From Sandaracinus sp. (lineage in GTDB: Bacteria; Myxococcota_A; Polyangia; Polyangiales; Houyiibacteriaceae): 38,867 nucleotides of DNA. A program made the position numbers and the translations under genes. The stretch covers positions 1 to 38,867 of the forward strand of contig JACKEH010000042.1 in the NCBI GenBank assembly GCA_020633125.1, in the 5' to 3' direction. Positions 24,746-33,020 of the stretch are shown in pieces. The first letter of the stretch is position 1. Every line of letters begins with the position of its first letter. Under the pieces are notes generated by a model. That model was not told the origin of the DNA, did not search any database, and worked only from the letters and a program-made list of their open reading frames with translations.

Positions 24746-26500
24746 TCAGGAGCCGATGCGGCGTAGCTTGTCGGCGACCATGCCGATGGCGCGCACCCGC
24801 TGCTCCGAACGTTTGGTGAGCTCGTGCATGCGTTGCGCGGCCTGGAGCGTCTGCTCCGAGCCTCGCGCCTGCGCGCGCTGCGACTGGTGCAGGTGGTTGA
24901 CCATGTTCGAGATGTTCTCGATGGCCTGGCTGATCTGACGACCGCCCTTCGCCTGCTCCTGGCTGCTGCGCTCCACGTGCTGCGTGATGAGCCGCATCTT
25001 CTCGGCGCTCTTCATGATGAGCTCCGAGCCTCGCGCCTGCTCCGCGGTCGCCGCCGCGATCTGCTGCACGGTCTCGGCGATGCGGCCGATGGCGTCGGTG
25101 ACCTGCTTGCTGCCCTTGGCCTGCTCGACCGTCGCACGCGCGATCGCGCGCACCATCGTGGTCGACTTCTGCGAGCTCTCGAGGATCTTCTTGAGCGCGC
25201 GGTCGGCCTCCTGGCTGACCTTCACGCCGTTGTCGACGGTGCTCGCGCCCTTCTCCACGGCGGCGATCGCGTTGCGCGACTCGAGCTGAATCGTCTTGAT
25301 GAGCTCGGCGATCTCCTTGGTGCTCGCGCCGGCGCGCTCGGCGAGATCCTTGATCTCGTCGGCGACGACCGCGAAGCCCTTGCCGTGCTCGCCCGCCTGC
25401 GCGGCGATGATGGCCGCGTTGAGCGCGAGGAGGTTCGTCTGCTCGGCGACGTCGTCGATGACGTTGAGGATGTCGCCGATGGCCTCGATGCGGCTGCCGA
25501 GGTTCGAGATGACGGAGACGGCCTCGCTCGAGGTCTCCTTGATGCGGTTGATCTCGCGGGTGATCGATTGGATCGATTCCGCGCCTCGCTCGGCGTCCAT
25601 CGCGACGTCTTCCGACAGACGCGCGGTTTCGTTCGCGTTCGATTGCACCTGGTCGATGCTGACGTCCATCTGGTTCATCGAGGACGAGGTCTCTTCCGCG
25701 GTGAGGCTGAGCGCGTCGACGTTTCGCGCGACCTCCTTGATCGAGTAGGCCATCTCTTCGATCGAGCTGACCGTCTCGCGCACGCTCGACGCCAGGTTCG
25801 CCATGTTCTCGGCGACCTCGTCGTTGGTCGCCGTCATCTCGAGGATCGACGAGCTCGACTCTTCGGCGCTCGAGGCGAGCGCTTCGACGTGGTGCGCGAT
25901 CTCTTGAAGCGCCGCGCTCATCTCGCGCATCGAGGTCGCGGTCTGCTCGACCGCCGCCATCTGCTCGCCGAGCCCGCCCGAGAGGTCGTCGAGGGTCGTG
26001 CGAATCGTGCCTTCGGCCTCCGAAGCCTCGCGGCGTTGTTCTTCGAGGCGCGCCTCGAGGCGACGGTACTTCTGTTGCTCTTCTTGCGCGAGGCGGTCGA
26101 GGCGCGCGGCCTCGTCACGAAGGGCCTTGGCTTCTTCGCGCAGCGATTTGCTCTCTCCGTCGGCGCTGTTCTTGCGCTCGGCGAGCTGCTCGGCGGTTTC
26201 TTCGAGCGCCTCGAAGAGATCCTCCGCACCTTCGGGCACCGGGCCGTCCTTCAACATGGCCGGGCGCTTGGGGCGCTTGCCTGCTGCGACGTCCCGCGCG
26301 ACCTGCGCGAAGGGCGTCAGGCCGGGCGCACGAATTCCCGACGCGACGAAGAGTCCACCGACCAGACCTCCGAGGCCGGCGACCACCGCGCCGCCGAGCT
26401 CGTGGACGCTCGTCCCGAGCCATGCACCCACCGCGATGGCGGCGAGCCCGAGGAGAATCCCCGGCCAGAAGCTACTGCTCTGCGAAATCCGGTCGAACAT
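24746..26500 (-). CDS. methyl-accepting chemotaxis protein, short membrane anchor, no ligand domain
   Basis: A 584-residue chemoreceptor. Two membrane segments (about 12-28 and 36-54) are joined by only a few residues, so there is no periplasmic sensor domain. A HAMP-like or linker stretch (55-90) and a Glu/Arg-rich coiled coil (90-165) follow. The rest is a long methyl-accepting signalling hairpin whose tip reads QTNLLALNAAIIAAQAGEHG, then KGFAVVADEIKDLAER. The tip has Ile and Gln where the classical sequence has Glu and Arg (AIEAARAGE). It signals to CheA/CheW; sensing may be of membrane state or cytoplasmic. ATG 26500 with AAGGA six bases upstream. No che genes are next to it. Confidence 0.9.
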   Translation of the reverse strand: MFDRISQSSSFWPGILLGLAAIAVGAWLGTSVHELGGAVVAGLGGLVGGLFVASGIRAPGLTPFAQVARDVAAGKRPKRPAMLKDGPVPEGAEDLFEALEETAEQLAERKNSADGESKSLREEAKALRDEAARLDRLAQEEQQKYRRLEARLEEQRREASEAEGTIRTTLDDLSGGLGEQMAAVEQTATSMREMSAALQEIAHHVEALASSAEESSSSILEMTATNDEVAENMANLASSVRETVSSIEEMAYSIKEVARNVDALSLTAEETSSSMNQMDVSIDQVQSNANETARLSEDVAMDAERGAESIQSITREINRIKETSSEAVSVISNLGSRIEAIGDILNVIDDVAEQTNLLALNAAIIAAQAGEHGKGFAVVADEIKDLAERAGASTKEIAELIKTIQLESRNAIAAVEKGASTVDNGVKVSQEADRALKKILESSQKSTTMVRAIARATVEQAKGSKQVTDAIGRIAETVQQIAAATAEQARGSELIMKSAEKMRLITQHVERSSQEQAKGGRQISQAIENISNMVNHLHQSQRAQARGSEQTLQAAQRMHELTKRSEQRVRAIGMVADKLRRIGS

Positions 26501-26865
26501 GCTGGTTCCTTCGACGTCGCGCGCACCGGGCACGAGAGCGCACCGCGACGTAAACGAGCGAAATTCGAGGGTACGTAAGGCCACCCGAAGCGATCAAGTT
26601 CGCGGTGCGCGGACTCTGGGTCGCGGCGAGCGTCGGGCGTCCACGACCTGAACGGTGGGGTCGGACGACTGGGCGTGGACGCACGCGCCCCGGCCACCAC
26701 GCCGAGGGTCGGAGACGGCACACTCGAATCCGAGGGCGCGCCAGAAACCCGAGGGATTTCCGTCTTCCGACGTCTCGTCGGAGTCCGGGTCACTCGATCG
26801 GGGCACTGGATCGGCCTCGGGTCGGGCTTCGAGCAGTCGAGATCTCGCGGGGCACGCCGGTTGCG
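26501..26865. promoter_or_regulatory. divergent gene-free region with sigma-54-like element
   Basis: 365 bp between the divergent chemoreceptor and lipoprotein genes. GGCACG-N4-TTGC at 26851-26864 matches the -24/-12 core of sigma-54 promoters in the plus direction. It is so close to the annotated ATG at 26866 that it could only work if translation starts at the GTG at 26878. Nothing else recognised. Confidence 0.3.
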
Positions 26866-27663
26866 ATGCGAGACCCCGTGCGTCGATTCTCACTCCTTCT
26901 TCTCCTCGCGAGCCTCGCTTGTGGCCGCGAAGACGTCTCCGAAGCGCCGTCCGCGCTGCAGACCCCCCCGCGGGCGGAAGGCGAAGCGCTGACCCGTCTG
27001 GACGAGGGCCGCGCGATTCACGTGCGGGTGCAGGCCGCGCCCGAAGGGGCCGACCCGGACCGCGTGGTGAGCCTTCGGGTCGACGGCTTCCCGGAGCTCG
27101 ACGGGACGGACGCGCTCGACGCGACGTACGTGGGGGAGGGCGTCGCGGTGCTCGGCGTCGATCACCGGCTTCGTTATCTGGCGAGCCCCGGCGCCGAGCC
27201 GGTCGAGCTCGACGCGCAGGTGGAGCCGCCGCTCTCGAGCCAAGGCACGCACCTCGTCTACGCGCGGGGCGAGATGCCCTTCTTCGCGATCGTGAAGGCG
27301 GAGCCGAGCACGGGCGCGCTCGAAGCGCTGACCGAGCCGACCCGCTCGTGTTGGTCGCCCGCCGTCGCCGCGACCGGCGAGGTCGCCTACGTGTGCACCG
27401 CCGAAGGCCGCCCTCGCCTCTTCGTGCACGACGGCCAGGAGCGCGCGCTGCCGACCGAACGTTTCCCGACGAGCGCGTTGGCGCCGCATTTCGACGGGCG
27501 CCGACTGGCCTTCACCGACGAGACCGGCGCGGTGGTGCTCGACGTGCGCGATGGCAGCGCGATCACGGTAGACGAAGACGCGGGCGCGATCTTCGGCGAC
27601 GCGACGGGCCTCGTGGTGACGGGGATCGACGGTGCGTTGCGGCCGTTGGAGGTGACGCCGTGA
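26866..27663 (+). CDS. lipoprotein, probable beta-propeller fragment
   Basis: A 265-residue lipoprotein with a clear signal peptide ending LASLAC. The body shows repeated strand patterns (VVSLRVDGFPEL, GVAVLGVDHRLRYLASPG, GTHLVYARGEMPFFAIV, GEVAYVCTAEGRPRLFVHDG, GRRLAFTDETGAVVLDV) typical of TolB/WD-like propeller blades of about 40 residues. Two cysteines (in RSCW and YVC) may pair. The start could be ATG 26866 or GTG 26878, which gives an equally good signal peptide (MRRFSLLLLLASLAC). Its stop overlaps the GTG start of the M23 peptidase, so the two are translated together. Confidence 0.75.
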   Translation: MRDPVRRFSLLLLLASLACGREDVSEAPSALQTPPRAEGEALTRLDEGRAIHVRVQAAPEGADPDRVVSLRVDGFPELDGTDALDATYVGEGVAVLGVDHRLRYLASPGAEPVELDAQVEPPLSSQGTHLVYARGEMPFFAIVKAEPSTGALEALTEPTRSCWSPAVAATGEVAYVCTAEGRPRLFVHDGQERALPTERFPTSALAPHFDGRRLAFTDETGAVVLDVRDGSAITVDEDAGAIFGDATGLVVTGIDGALRPLEVTP

Positions 27664-30032
27664 GCCGCGTCTCGCTCTTCGTGTCGCTCTTCGGGGTTCT
27701 CCTGAGCGCCTCGAGCGCCGACGCCCAGACGCGGCTGCGCCGACCGTACGACGAGGGTTACCGCCTGAACTACGGCTTCGACAACAACGGCGGCGCGGGC
27801 GGCTGCTCCGACTACACGTGCGCGGGCGCTTGCTACGACGGACACACGGGCTCGGACTTCGGCACCCCGATCGGCACCACGGTCGTCGCCGCGCAGGCCG
27901 GCACCGTGATCGCCACCAACAACGGCTGCGCGAACTACGGCGGGCTCGGCAACACCTGCGGTGGTCGATGCGGCAACTACGTCCAGCTCCGCCACGCGGA
28001 CGGAAGCACCACCATCTACTGCCACATGCAGATCAACTCGCTGCAGGTCCGCAACGGGCAGAGCGTGAGCTGCGGGCAGGCGATCGGACGAAGCGCGTCG
28101 AGCGGCAACAGCACCGGGCCCCACCTCCACCTCGGGTGGCGCCCCGGGGGCGGCGCGTCGCGCGATCCCTTCCAGGGTCGTTGCGGCGCGAGCACGAGCG
28201 CGTGGGTTGGACAGGCCGGCTACCGCGAGCCCGTGAGCACCTCGTGCAGCACCTGCACGCCGACCGCCGAGGTCTGCAACGGCCGCGACGACGATTGCGA
28301 CGGACGCAGCGACGAGCACGCGAGCGCCGAGCGTTGCGGGGGCGGCGACGACGATTGCGACGGCCGCACCGACGAAGGCGACGTCTGCGAGATCGCGCTG
28401 CTCGAACAATCGGTGCCCGCGTACGCGCCGCCGACCACCACGGACGTGAACGCCGACGGGCGCGCCGACGTGTGTGGCCGTGGCTACGGCGGCGTCTGGT
28501 GTCATTTCGCCACCGACGAAGGCTGGAGCGAGAAGACCGCGACGCACCCGGCGTGGAGCGATCCGAACGGTTGGAACGACGTCGACAACTACGCGACGTT
28601 CCGCATGGGCGATCTGAACGACGACGGGCACGCCGACCTCTGCGCGCGCGCCAACGCCGGCGTGGTCTGCCATCTCGGCGGCCCGGACGGCTTCGCCGAA
28701 GAAGGCGCGACTTGGCGGGCGCTTTCGGACGAAGCCGGTTGGGACGCGCCGCACCACTACCTGACGATTCGCCTCGCGGACGTGAACGGCGACGGACGCG
28801 ACGATCTCTGCGCGCGCTCGGCGGCTGGCTTGCAGTGTTGGCTCTCGGACGGCGAGAGCTTCGCGTCCGCGATCGACGGCCCGCGCTGGAGCAACGACTC
28901 CGGCTGGGGCGCGGCGCGTTACTACGGAACGATTCGCTTCGGCGATCTGAACGGCGACGGACGTTCGGATGTCTGCGCACGAGCCGCGGCAGGCGTGGAG
29001 TGTTTCCTCTCGGACGGCGAAGGCTTCCCCACCCGAATCGAAGGCCCGCGTTGGAGCGACGACGCCGGCTGGGGTGCCATGCAGCATTGGTCGACGATGC
29101 GGCTCGCCGACGTCGACGGGGACGGCTTCACCGACCTCTGCGCGCGAAGCGCGTCCGATCTTCGCTGCGTTCGTTTCGACGGTTCGGCGTTCGACGACAC
29201 CTTGATCGTCGGCAACTACTCGAACGAGAGCGGCTGGGACGACGTGTCGAACTACGCGACGCTGCGGGTCGGCGACGTCAATGCCGACGGCGCGGACGAC
29301 CTCTGCGTGCGCGCCAACGCGGGCATGCGTTGCAACCTCTGGAACGGCGAAGGCTTCGACGTGATCGAAGGCCCCGGCTGGCACGACGATCAAGGCTGGA
29401 ACGGCGCGGCGTACTTCCACGGGATTCAGCTCGCCGACGTCGACGGCGACCGACGCGCCGACGTGTGCGCGCGCGCGGGCGCCGGATGGCGTTGTCATCC
29501 CGCGCGCGACGTGACCGGCGAAGACGGAGTCGAGCGCCCGGGCTTCGGCGACGCACGCGCGCTCGACGAATTCACCAACGACGGCGGCTGGAGCGCCCCG
29601 GAGTACCGCACCACGATCTTGGTGGGCGGGCCGCGATGCCTCGCCACGACCGAGACCTGCAACGGCGTCGACGACGATTGCGATCGGGTGATCGACGAAG
29701 TCTCGATGGCCGAGACCTGCAACGGCGCTGACGACGATTGCGACGGCGCCGTCGACGAAGACGCGGGCGACGAGATCTGCAACGGCTCGGACGACGATTG
29801 CGATGGCTCCGTCGACGAAGACGTCTGCGGCGGCGACGCCTCGGTGCCGGGAGCGGACGCGGGACCGAGCGTGCCGGCCGAGGGCGGCGAGAGCGCCGTC
29901 GGTGGCTGCGGATGCAGGGCCCCCGGAGCGTCGAACGGCCCCTCGGGGGCGTGGGCGCTCGCGGTGCTGGGCCTCGCGCTCGGCTGGCGACGACGAGCCG
30001 GCGGCAGGTCTCGCGACCGCGCTCCTTCGTGA
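27660..30032 (+). CDS. secreted M23 metallopeptidase with VCBS and MopE repeats and MYXO-CTERM tail
   Basis: A 790-residue exported protein starting at GTG 27660 in a 4-bp overlap with the previous stop. Order: signal peptide (1-22); M23/LytM zinc peptidase (about 35-170) with ligands His62 and Asp66 in GHTGSDFG, His122 in YCHMQ, and His155/His157 in GPHLHLGW, a complete active site for cutting peptidoglycan cross-links; two MopE-type CNGxDDDCDG repeats; seven VCBS/FG-GAP-type repeats of about 60 residues, each with a calcium-loop-like DxNxDGxxDxCxR and a second Cys (about 255-640); three more MopE repeats; and a MYXO-CTERM tail (VGGCGC, hydrophobic helix, Arg cluster), which targets the protein for surface anchoring. 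Possible roles are wall remodelling or killing of prey. Confidence 0.92.
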   Translation: MSRVSLFVSLFGVLLSASSADAQTRLRRPYDEGYRLNYGFDNNGGAGGCSDYTCAGACYDGHTGSDFGTPIGTTVVAAQAGTVIATNNGCANYGGLGNTCGGRCGNYVQLRHADGSTTIYCHMQINSLQVRNGQSVSCGQAIGRSASSGNSTGPHLHLGWRPGGGASRDPFQGRCGASTSAWVGQAGYREPVSTSCSTCTPTAEVCNGRDDDCDGRSDEHASAERCGGGDDDCDGRTDEGDVCEIALLEQSVPAYAPPTTTDVNADGRADVCGRGYGGVWCHFATDEGWSEKTATHPAWSDPNGWNDVDNYATFRMGDLNDDGHADLCARANAGVVCHLGGPDGFAEEGATWRALSDEAGWDAPHHYLTIRLADVNGDGRDDLCARSAAGLQCWLSDGESFASAIDGPRWSNDSGWGAARYYGTIRFGDLNGDGRSDVCARAAAGVECFLSDGEGFPTRIEGPRWSDDAGWGAMQHWSTMRLADVDGDGFTDLCARSASDLRCVRFDGSAFDDTLIVGNYSNESGWDDVSNYATLRVGDVNADGADDLCVRANAGMRCNLWNGEGFDVIEGPGWHDDQGWNGAAYFHGIQLADVDGDRRADVCARAGAGWRCHPARDVTGEDGVERPGFGDARALDEFTNDGGWSAPEYRTTILVGGPRCLATTETCNGVDDDCDRVIDEVSMAETCNGADDDCDGAVDEDAGDEICNGSDDDCDGSVDEDVCGGDASVPGADAGPSVPAEGGESAVGGCGCRAPGASNGPSGAWALAVLGLALGWRRRAGGRSRDRAPS

Positions 30033-30113
30033 CCCCCGCCGCGCGTTTCCCCTACTCTTTCGGTCGATGAACCGGGAGAGTCCGACGCGGCCGCAGCGCG
30101 GAAGGTTGCAGGA

Positions 30114-31010
30114 GTGAACGACGGCCCCGAAGCCCGCGAGGCGCTGCGAGCCGCCATCGAAGACGCGAGCCCCGACGTTCGAGCGCTACGGCTCGTGCGC
30201 TTTCGTGGCGCGACGCTCGGCTCGATCGCCGGTGACGTGCTCGAAGCGATCGGCGACTCGTTCGGCAACGACGAGCACGTCGGCGACGGCCCCGACCGAC
30301 GACCCGCGGGACTGTCCGTGGACGCCTATCGCGCGGACGGAACCCACGCGGGTCGGCTCACGGTGCATCCTGCGAGCCCGGACCTCGAAGGCTGGGTGCT
30401 CGGCCTCGCCGACGCCGCACGTCGACGTTCCGGGGTGGTCGTCGAGCTCTGGGCCGAAGACGTGGCGCTCGAACGGTTCGAGGCGGAGATCGCGGGCGGC
30501 CCACGCCGCGCCGGCGGGTACCGCGACGCGCCACTCGACCTCGCGTCGCCTTTTTCGGGCACCGACGCGGTGGTCGAACGTCGCGGCGACACGACCCACG
30601 TCGTGCACGAGCAGCAGGTGCACACCGCGGCCTGGCAACTGCCGCTCGTCGTCCTCTTCCTCGTGATCTTCTGGTGGGCCGCGTTGCCCGCGCTGCTCTT
30701 CGCGGAGGGTCGTGCGTTCGTGCTCGGACTCGTTCGCAACGCCACGCGAAAAGCGCCCGTGCGCTTCGAAGCCAGCTTCGCGTCCGACCACGTGTGGATG
30801 CGCGGCAGCGACCAATCCGAGCTCCGCTTGCAGTTTCGGGACGTGCGCCTCGTGAGCCTCGCGTCGCCTCGTTGGACCGGCAAAGAGGTGCGCCAGTCGC
30901 GCCGGGAGCTGCGCGCACTGACCGACCGCGGCTTCGTCGAGCTCGGCGTGCCGCCGTCGATTCGCGAGGCGTTCGCCGAGACGCTTCGGCGCGCGATCGG
31001 TCCGCGCTGA
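30114..31010 (+). CDS. hypothetical protein with one transmembrane segment
   Basis: A 298-residue protein starting at GTG 30114, with GGAAGG eight bases upstream. The first 165 residues are soluble with mixed strands and helices (LGSIAGDVLEAIGDSFG, GRLTVHPASPDLEGWVLGLADAA). A single hydrophobic stretch with WQLPLVVLFLVIFWWAAL lies at about 173-192. The last 95 residues are basic and beta-rich (VRFEASFASDHVWMRGSDQSELRLQFRDVRLVSLASP), like a PH-type membrane-proximal domain. No family recognised. It converges on the REC-PAS-kinase gene. Confidence 0.7.
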   Translation: MNDGPEAREALRAAIEDASPDVRALRLVRFRGATLGSIAGDVLEAIGDSFGNDEHVGDGPDRRPAGLSVDAYRADGTHAGRLTVHPASPDLEGWVLGLADAARRRSGVVVELWAEDVALERFEAEIAGGPRRAGGYRDAPLDLASPFSGTDAVVERRGDTTHVVHEQQVHTAAWQLPLVVLFLVIFWWAALPALLFAEGRAFVLGLVRNATRKAPVRFEASFASDHVWMRGSDQSELRLQFRDVRLVSLASPRWTGKEVRQSRRELRALTDRGFVELGVPPSIREAFAETLRRAIGPR

Positions 31011-31079
31011 GCCCGCGCGGGATGGATTCGAGCCGCGTGGGTGGTGCCCCGAGCCCGTCGTCGGGAAGGGCGAGCGCAA

Positions 31080-31098
31080 GAATCGGCGCCACCGATTC
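31080..31098. terminator. hairpin between convergent genes, possible weak terminator
   Basis: A GAATCGG/CCGATTC stem with a five-base loop in the 105-bp gap between the convergent genes ending at 31010 and 31116. No T-run follows, so the role is uncertain. Confidence 0.35.
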
Positions 31099-31115
31099 GT
31101 GCTGCGAGACCTGGC

Positions 31116-32555
31116 TCAGCCGGTCACGAGCGGCAAGGTCAAGCGCGCCACCGCACCACCCTCCGCGCCGTTGCGCAGCGAGACCTCGCCGCCGTGCATA
31201 CGCGCGATCTTCCGCACGATGGCGAGCCCCAACCCGGTCCCTGCCGCCTTCGTGGTCACGAAGGGTGCGAAGGGATCGCTGGTCGCCTCGCCTTGCAGCC
31301 CCGGACCGTCGTCGCGGACCTCGATGCTGACGAGGTCCGCCTCGCGTCGAGCCACGATGGTGATGGCGGCGCCCGTGCCCTGGCCGAGCATCGCTTCGCG
31401 CGCGTTCACGACCAGGTTCACCAGCACCTGCTGCAATCGGTGGCGGTCTCCGACGACCGCGAGCTCCGGCTCGACGTCCACCTCGAGGCGAAGACCGTGG
31501 GACGAGCAGAGCGGCGCTTGCAGGCGCGTCACGTCGCGCACCAACGTTTCGAGCTCGACGCGATCACGCTCCGCTTCTTGAGGGCGAGCCAACCCCAAGA
31601 AGTCGTCGAGCATCGTCGTCAAGCGGCCGAGCTCGACCAACACGAGCTCGACCGGCTCGGAGAGCTTCGCGCGAAGCGTCTCGTCTTCCACCTTCGCCGC
31701 ACGACGCCGCAAGAGCTGAAGCTGAAGCGAGGCCGCGTTGAGCGGGTTTCGAATCTCGTGCGCGAGGCCGGCGGTCAACGTTCCGATCGCCGCGAGCGCT
31801 TCGGCTTCGGTCGAGCGTTTCCGCAGCGCGAGGGTCTCGGTGACGTCCATCCCGATCGCGATGCGCGCGATGTCGCCTTCTTGTTCGACGGGGGTGAAGG
31901 TCCAGCGAATCGTCCGCGTGCTTCCGTCGGGGCGCACGAGCGGGCATTGCCGCTCCCGAACCGCCCCACGGGCATCCATGCTCGCATCACCGAAGACGTC
32001 GACGAAACGCAGGCCGCGGAGGTCCGCCTCGTCGCCGAGCGCATGCATCGCGGAGCGGTTCGCGAAGAGCACGTGCCCCTCGCGGTCGAGGCTCACGATC
32101 AACGCGTCGACGTTCTCGACCACCCCGCGGTAGAGCGTCTCGCTCTCCGAGAGCGCGCGCGCGAGGAACGCGCGCTCGCGCCGGAGGCTCACCTGCGCCA
32201 ACGCGCGTTCGACCACCCCGAGCAACGCTTCGGGGTCGACGGGCTTGAGCAGGTACGCGAACGCGCCGTGCCGAACGGCCGCGATGGCGGTCTCGAGGGT
32301 GCCGTGGCCGGTCACGAGAATCGTCTCGGAGTCCGGGCAGGTGTGACGGAGCTTCGGCAGGAGATCGACGCCGCTCACGCCGGGAAGACCCACGTCGACC
32401 ACGGCCACGTCGAAACCTTCGCCGGCCGCTTCGACCGCCGCGTGCCCGTCGTGGGCGACGCGCACCACGACACCGAGCTCTTCGAGGATCTCGCTGACGT
32501 TCTCGGCGAGGTCGGGGTTGTCCTCGACCAACAACACGCGCGAAGCCGCTTGCAT
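31116..32555 (-). CDS. REC-PAS histidine kinase
   Basis: A 479-residue cytoplasmic kinase. The N-terminal receiver (1-122) has Asp11/Asp13-type acidic residues, the phospho-acceptor Asp54 in VVDVGLPG, and Lys104. A PAS domain (about 137-245) follows with no obvious cofactor residue. The HisKA box has His266 in GLAHEIRNPLN, and the ATPase domain has the N box NLVVNAREAM, DDGPGL and GTGLGLAIVRKIARMHGG. A receiver at the N-terminus of a kinase means that its activity is probably set by an upstream kinase. It follows the stand-alone receiver by 9 bp and belongs to the cluster with the globin-coupled kinase. It has no DNA-binding domain. Confidence 0.9.
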   Translation of the reverse strand: MQAASRVLLVEDNPDLAENVSEILEELGVVVRVAHDGHAAVEAAGEGFDVAVVDVGLPGVSGVDLLPKLRHTCPDSETILVTGHGTLETAIAAVRHGAFAYLLKPVDPEALLGVVERALAQVSLRRERAFLARALSESETLYRGVVENVDALIVSLDREGHVLFANRSAMHALGDEADLRGLRFVDVFGDASMDARGAVRERQCPLVRPDGSTRTIRWTFTPVEQEGDIARIAIGMDVTETLALRKRSTEAEALAAIGTLTAGLAHEIRNPLNAASLQLQLLRRRAAKVEDETLRAKLSEPVELVLVELGRLTTMLDDFLGLARPQEAERDRVELETLVRDVTRLQAPLCSSHGLRLEVDVEPELAVVGDRHRLQQVLVNLVVNAREAMLGQGTGAAITIVARREADLVSIEVRDDGPGLQGEATSDPFAPFVTTKAAGTGLGLAIVRKIARMHGGEVSLRNGAEGGAVARLTLPLVTG

Positions 32556-32564
32556 CGCGTTCGC

Positions 32565-32918
32565 TCAGGCCGCGTGCAGCGCGTGAAGCAGAGCGTCCGG
32601 CGCGAAGGGCTTGGAGAGGATCTCGGTGACCCCGAGCGCACGCGCGCGTTCCAGACGCTCGTCCCGGCTGAAGGCGGTCATCAGCACGTAGATCGTGCGG
32701 GGGCAGCTTTGGCAGAGCAGCTCGACGAGCTCGACTCCGTCCATGCCCTCCATACGCACGTCCACGAGGGCGGCATCGACACAGGACGGCGTGTCACGAA
32801 CCATCCGTAGCGCGTCGGGGCCGCTGCCCGCGACGAGCACCTCGTGCCCTTCGTCTTCGAGCAGCTCGGCCACGTTCTCCGCAAGCTCGGTGTTGTCGTC
32901 GACGACGAGGATTCGCAT
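32565..32918 (-). CDS. single-domain response regulator (CheY-like)
   Basis: A 117-residue receiver with no output domain. ILVVDDN carries the acidic pair (Asp7, Asp8), Asp53 in LVDVRMEG is the phospho-acceptor, a Thr lies in VLMTAF and Lys in LSKPF. The start at ATG 32918 gives the canonical MRILVVDDN. It lies 102 bp after the globin-coupled kinase and 9 bp before the REC-PAS-kinase, so it is probably a phosphate shuttle between kinases or an allosteric regulator. Confidence 0.9.
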   Translation of the reverse strand: MRILVVDDNTELAENVAELLEDEGHEVLVAGSGPDALRMVRDTPSCVDAALVDVRMEGMDGVELVELLCQSCPRTIYVLMTAFSRDERLERARALGVTEILSKPFAPDALLHALHAA

Positions 32919-33020
32919 GGCGACCACACGATCCTGTACCACGAAATCGTCGGCGCGCAGCGACGGAAACCACCGCGATTCGCGCAAAATCTGCGTCGCG
33001 TACCCAAGCGCGCCGACGGG

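Noticed and set aside
24824..26578. A 584-codon plus-strand frame opposite the chemoreceptor.
   Set aside because: The minus strand encodes an unmistakable chemoreceptor; the plus-strand product is Arg/Leu/Asp low complexity.
27387..29498. A 703-codon minus-strand frame opposite the M23 peptidase.
   Set aside because: It is the shadow of the VCBS repeats; the product is Val/Ala/Arg repeats with no start signal.
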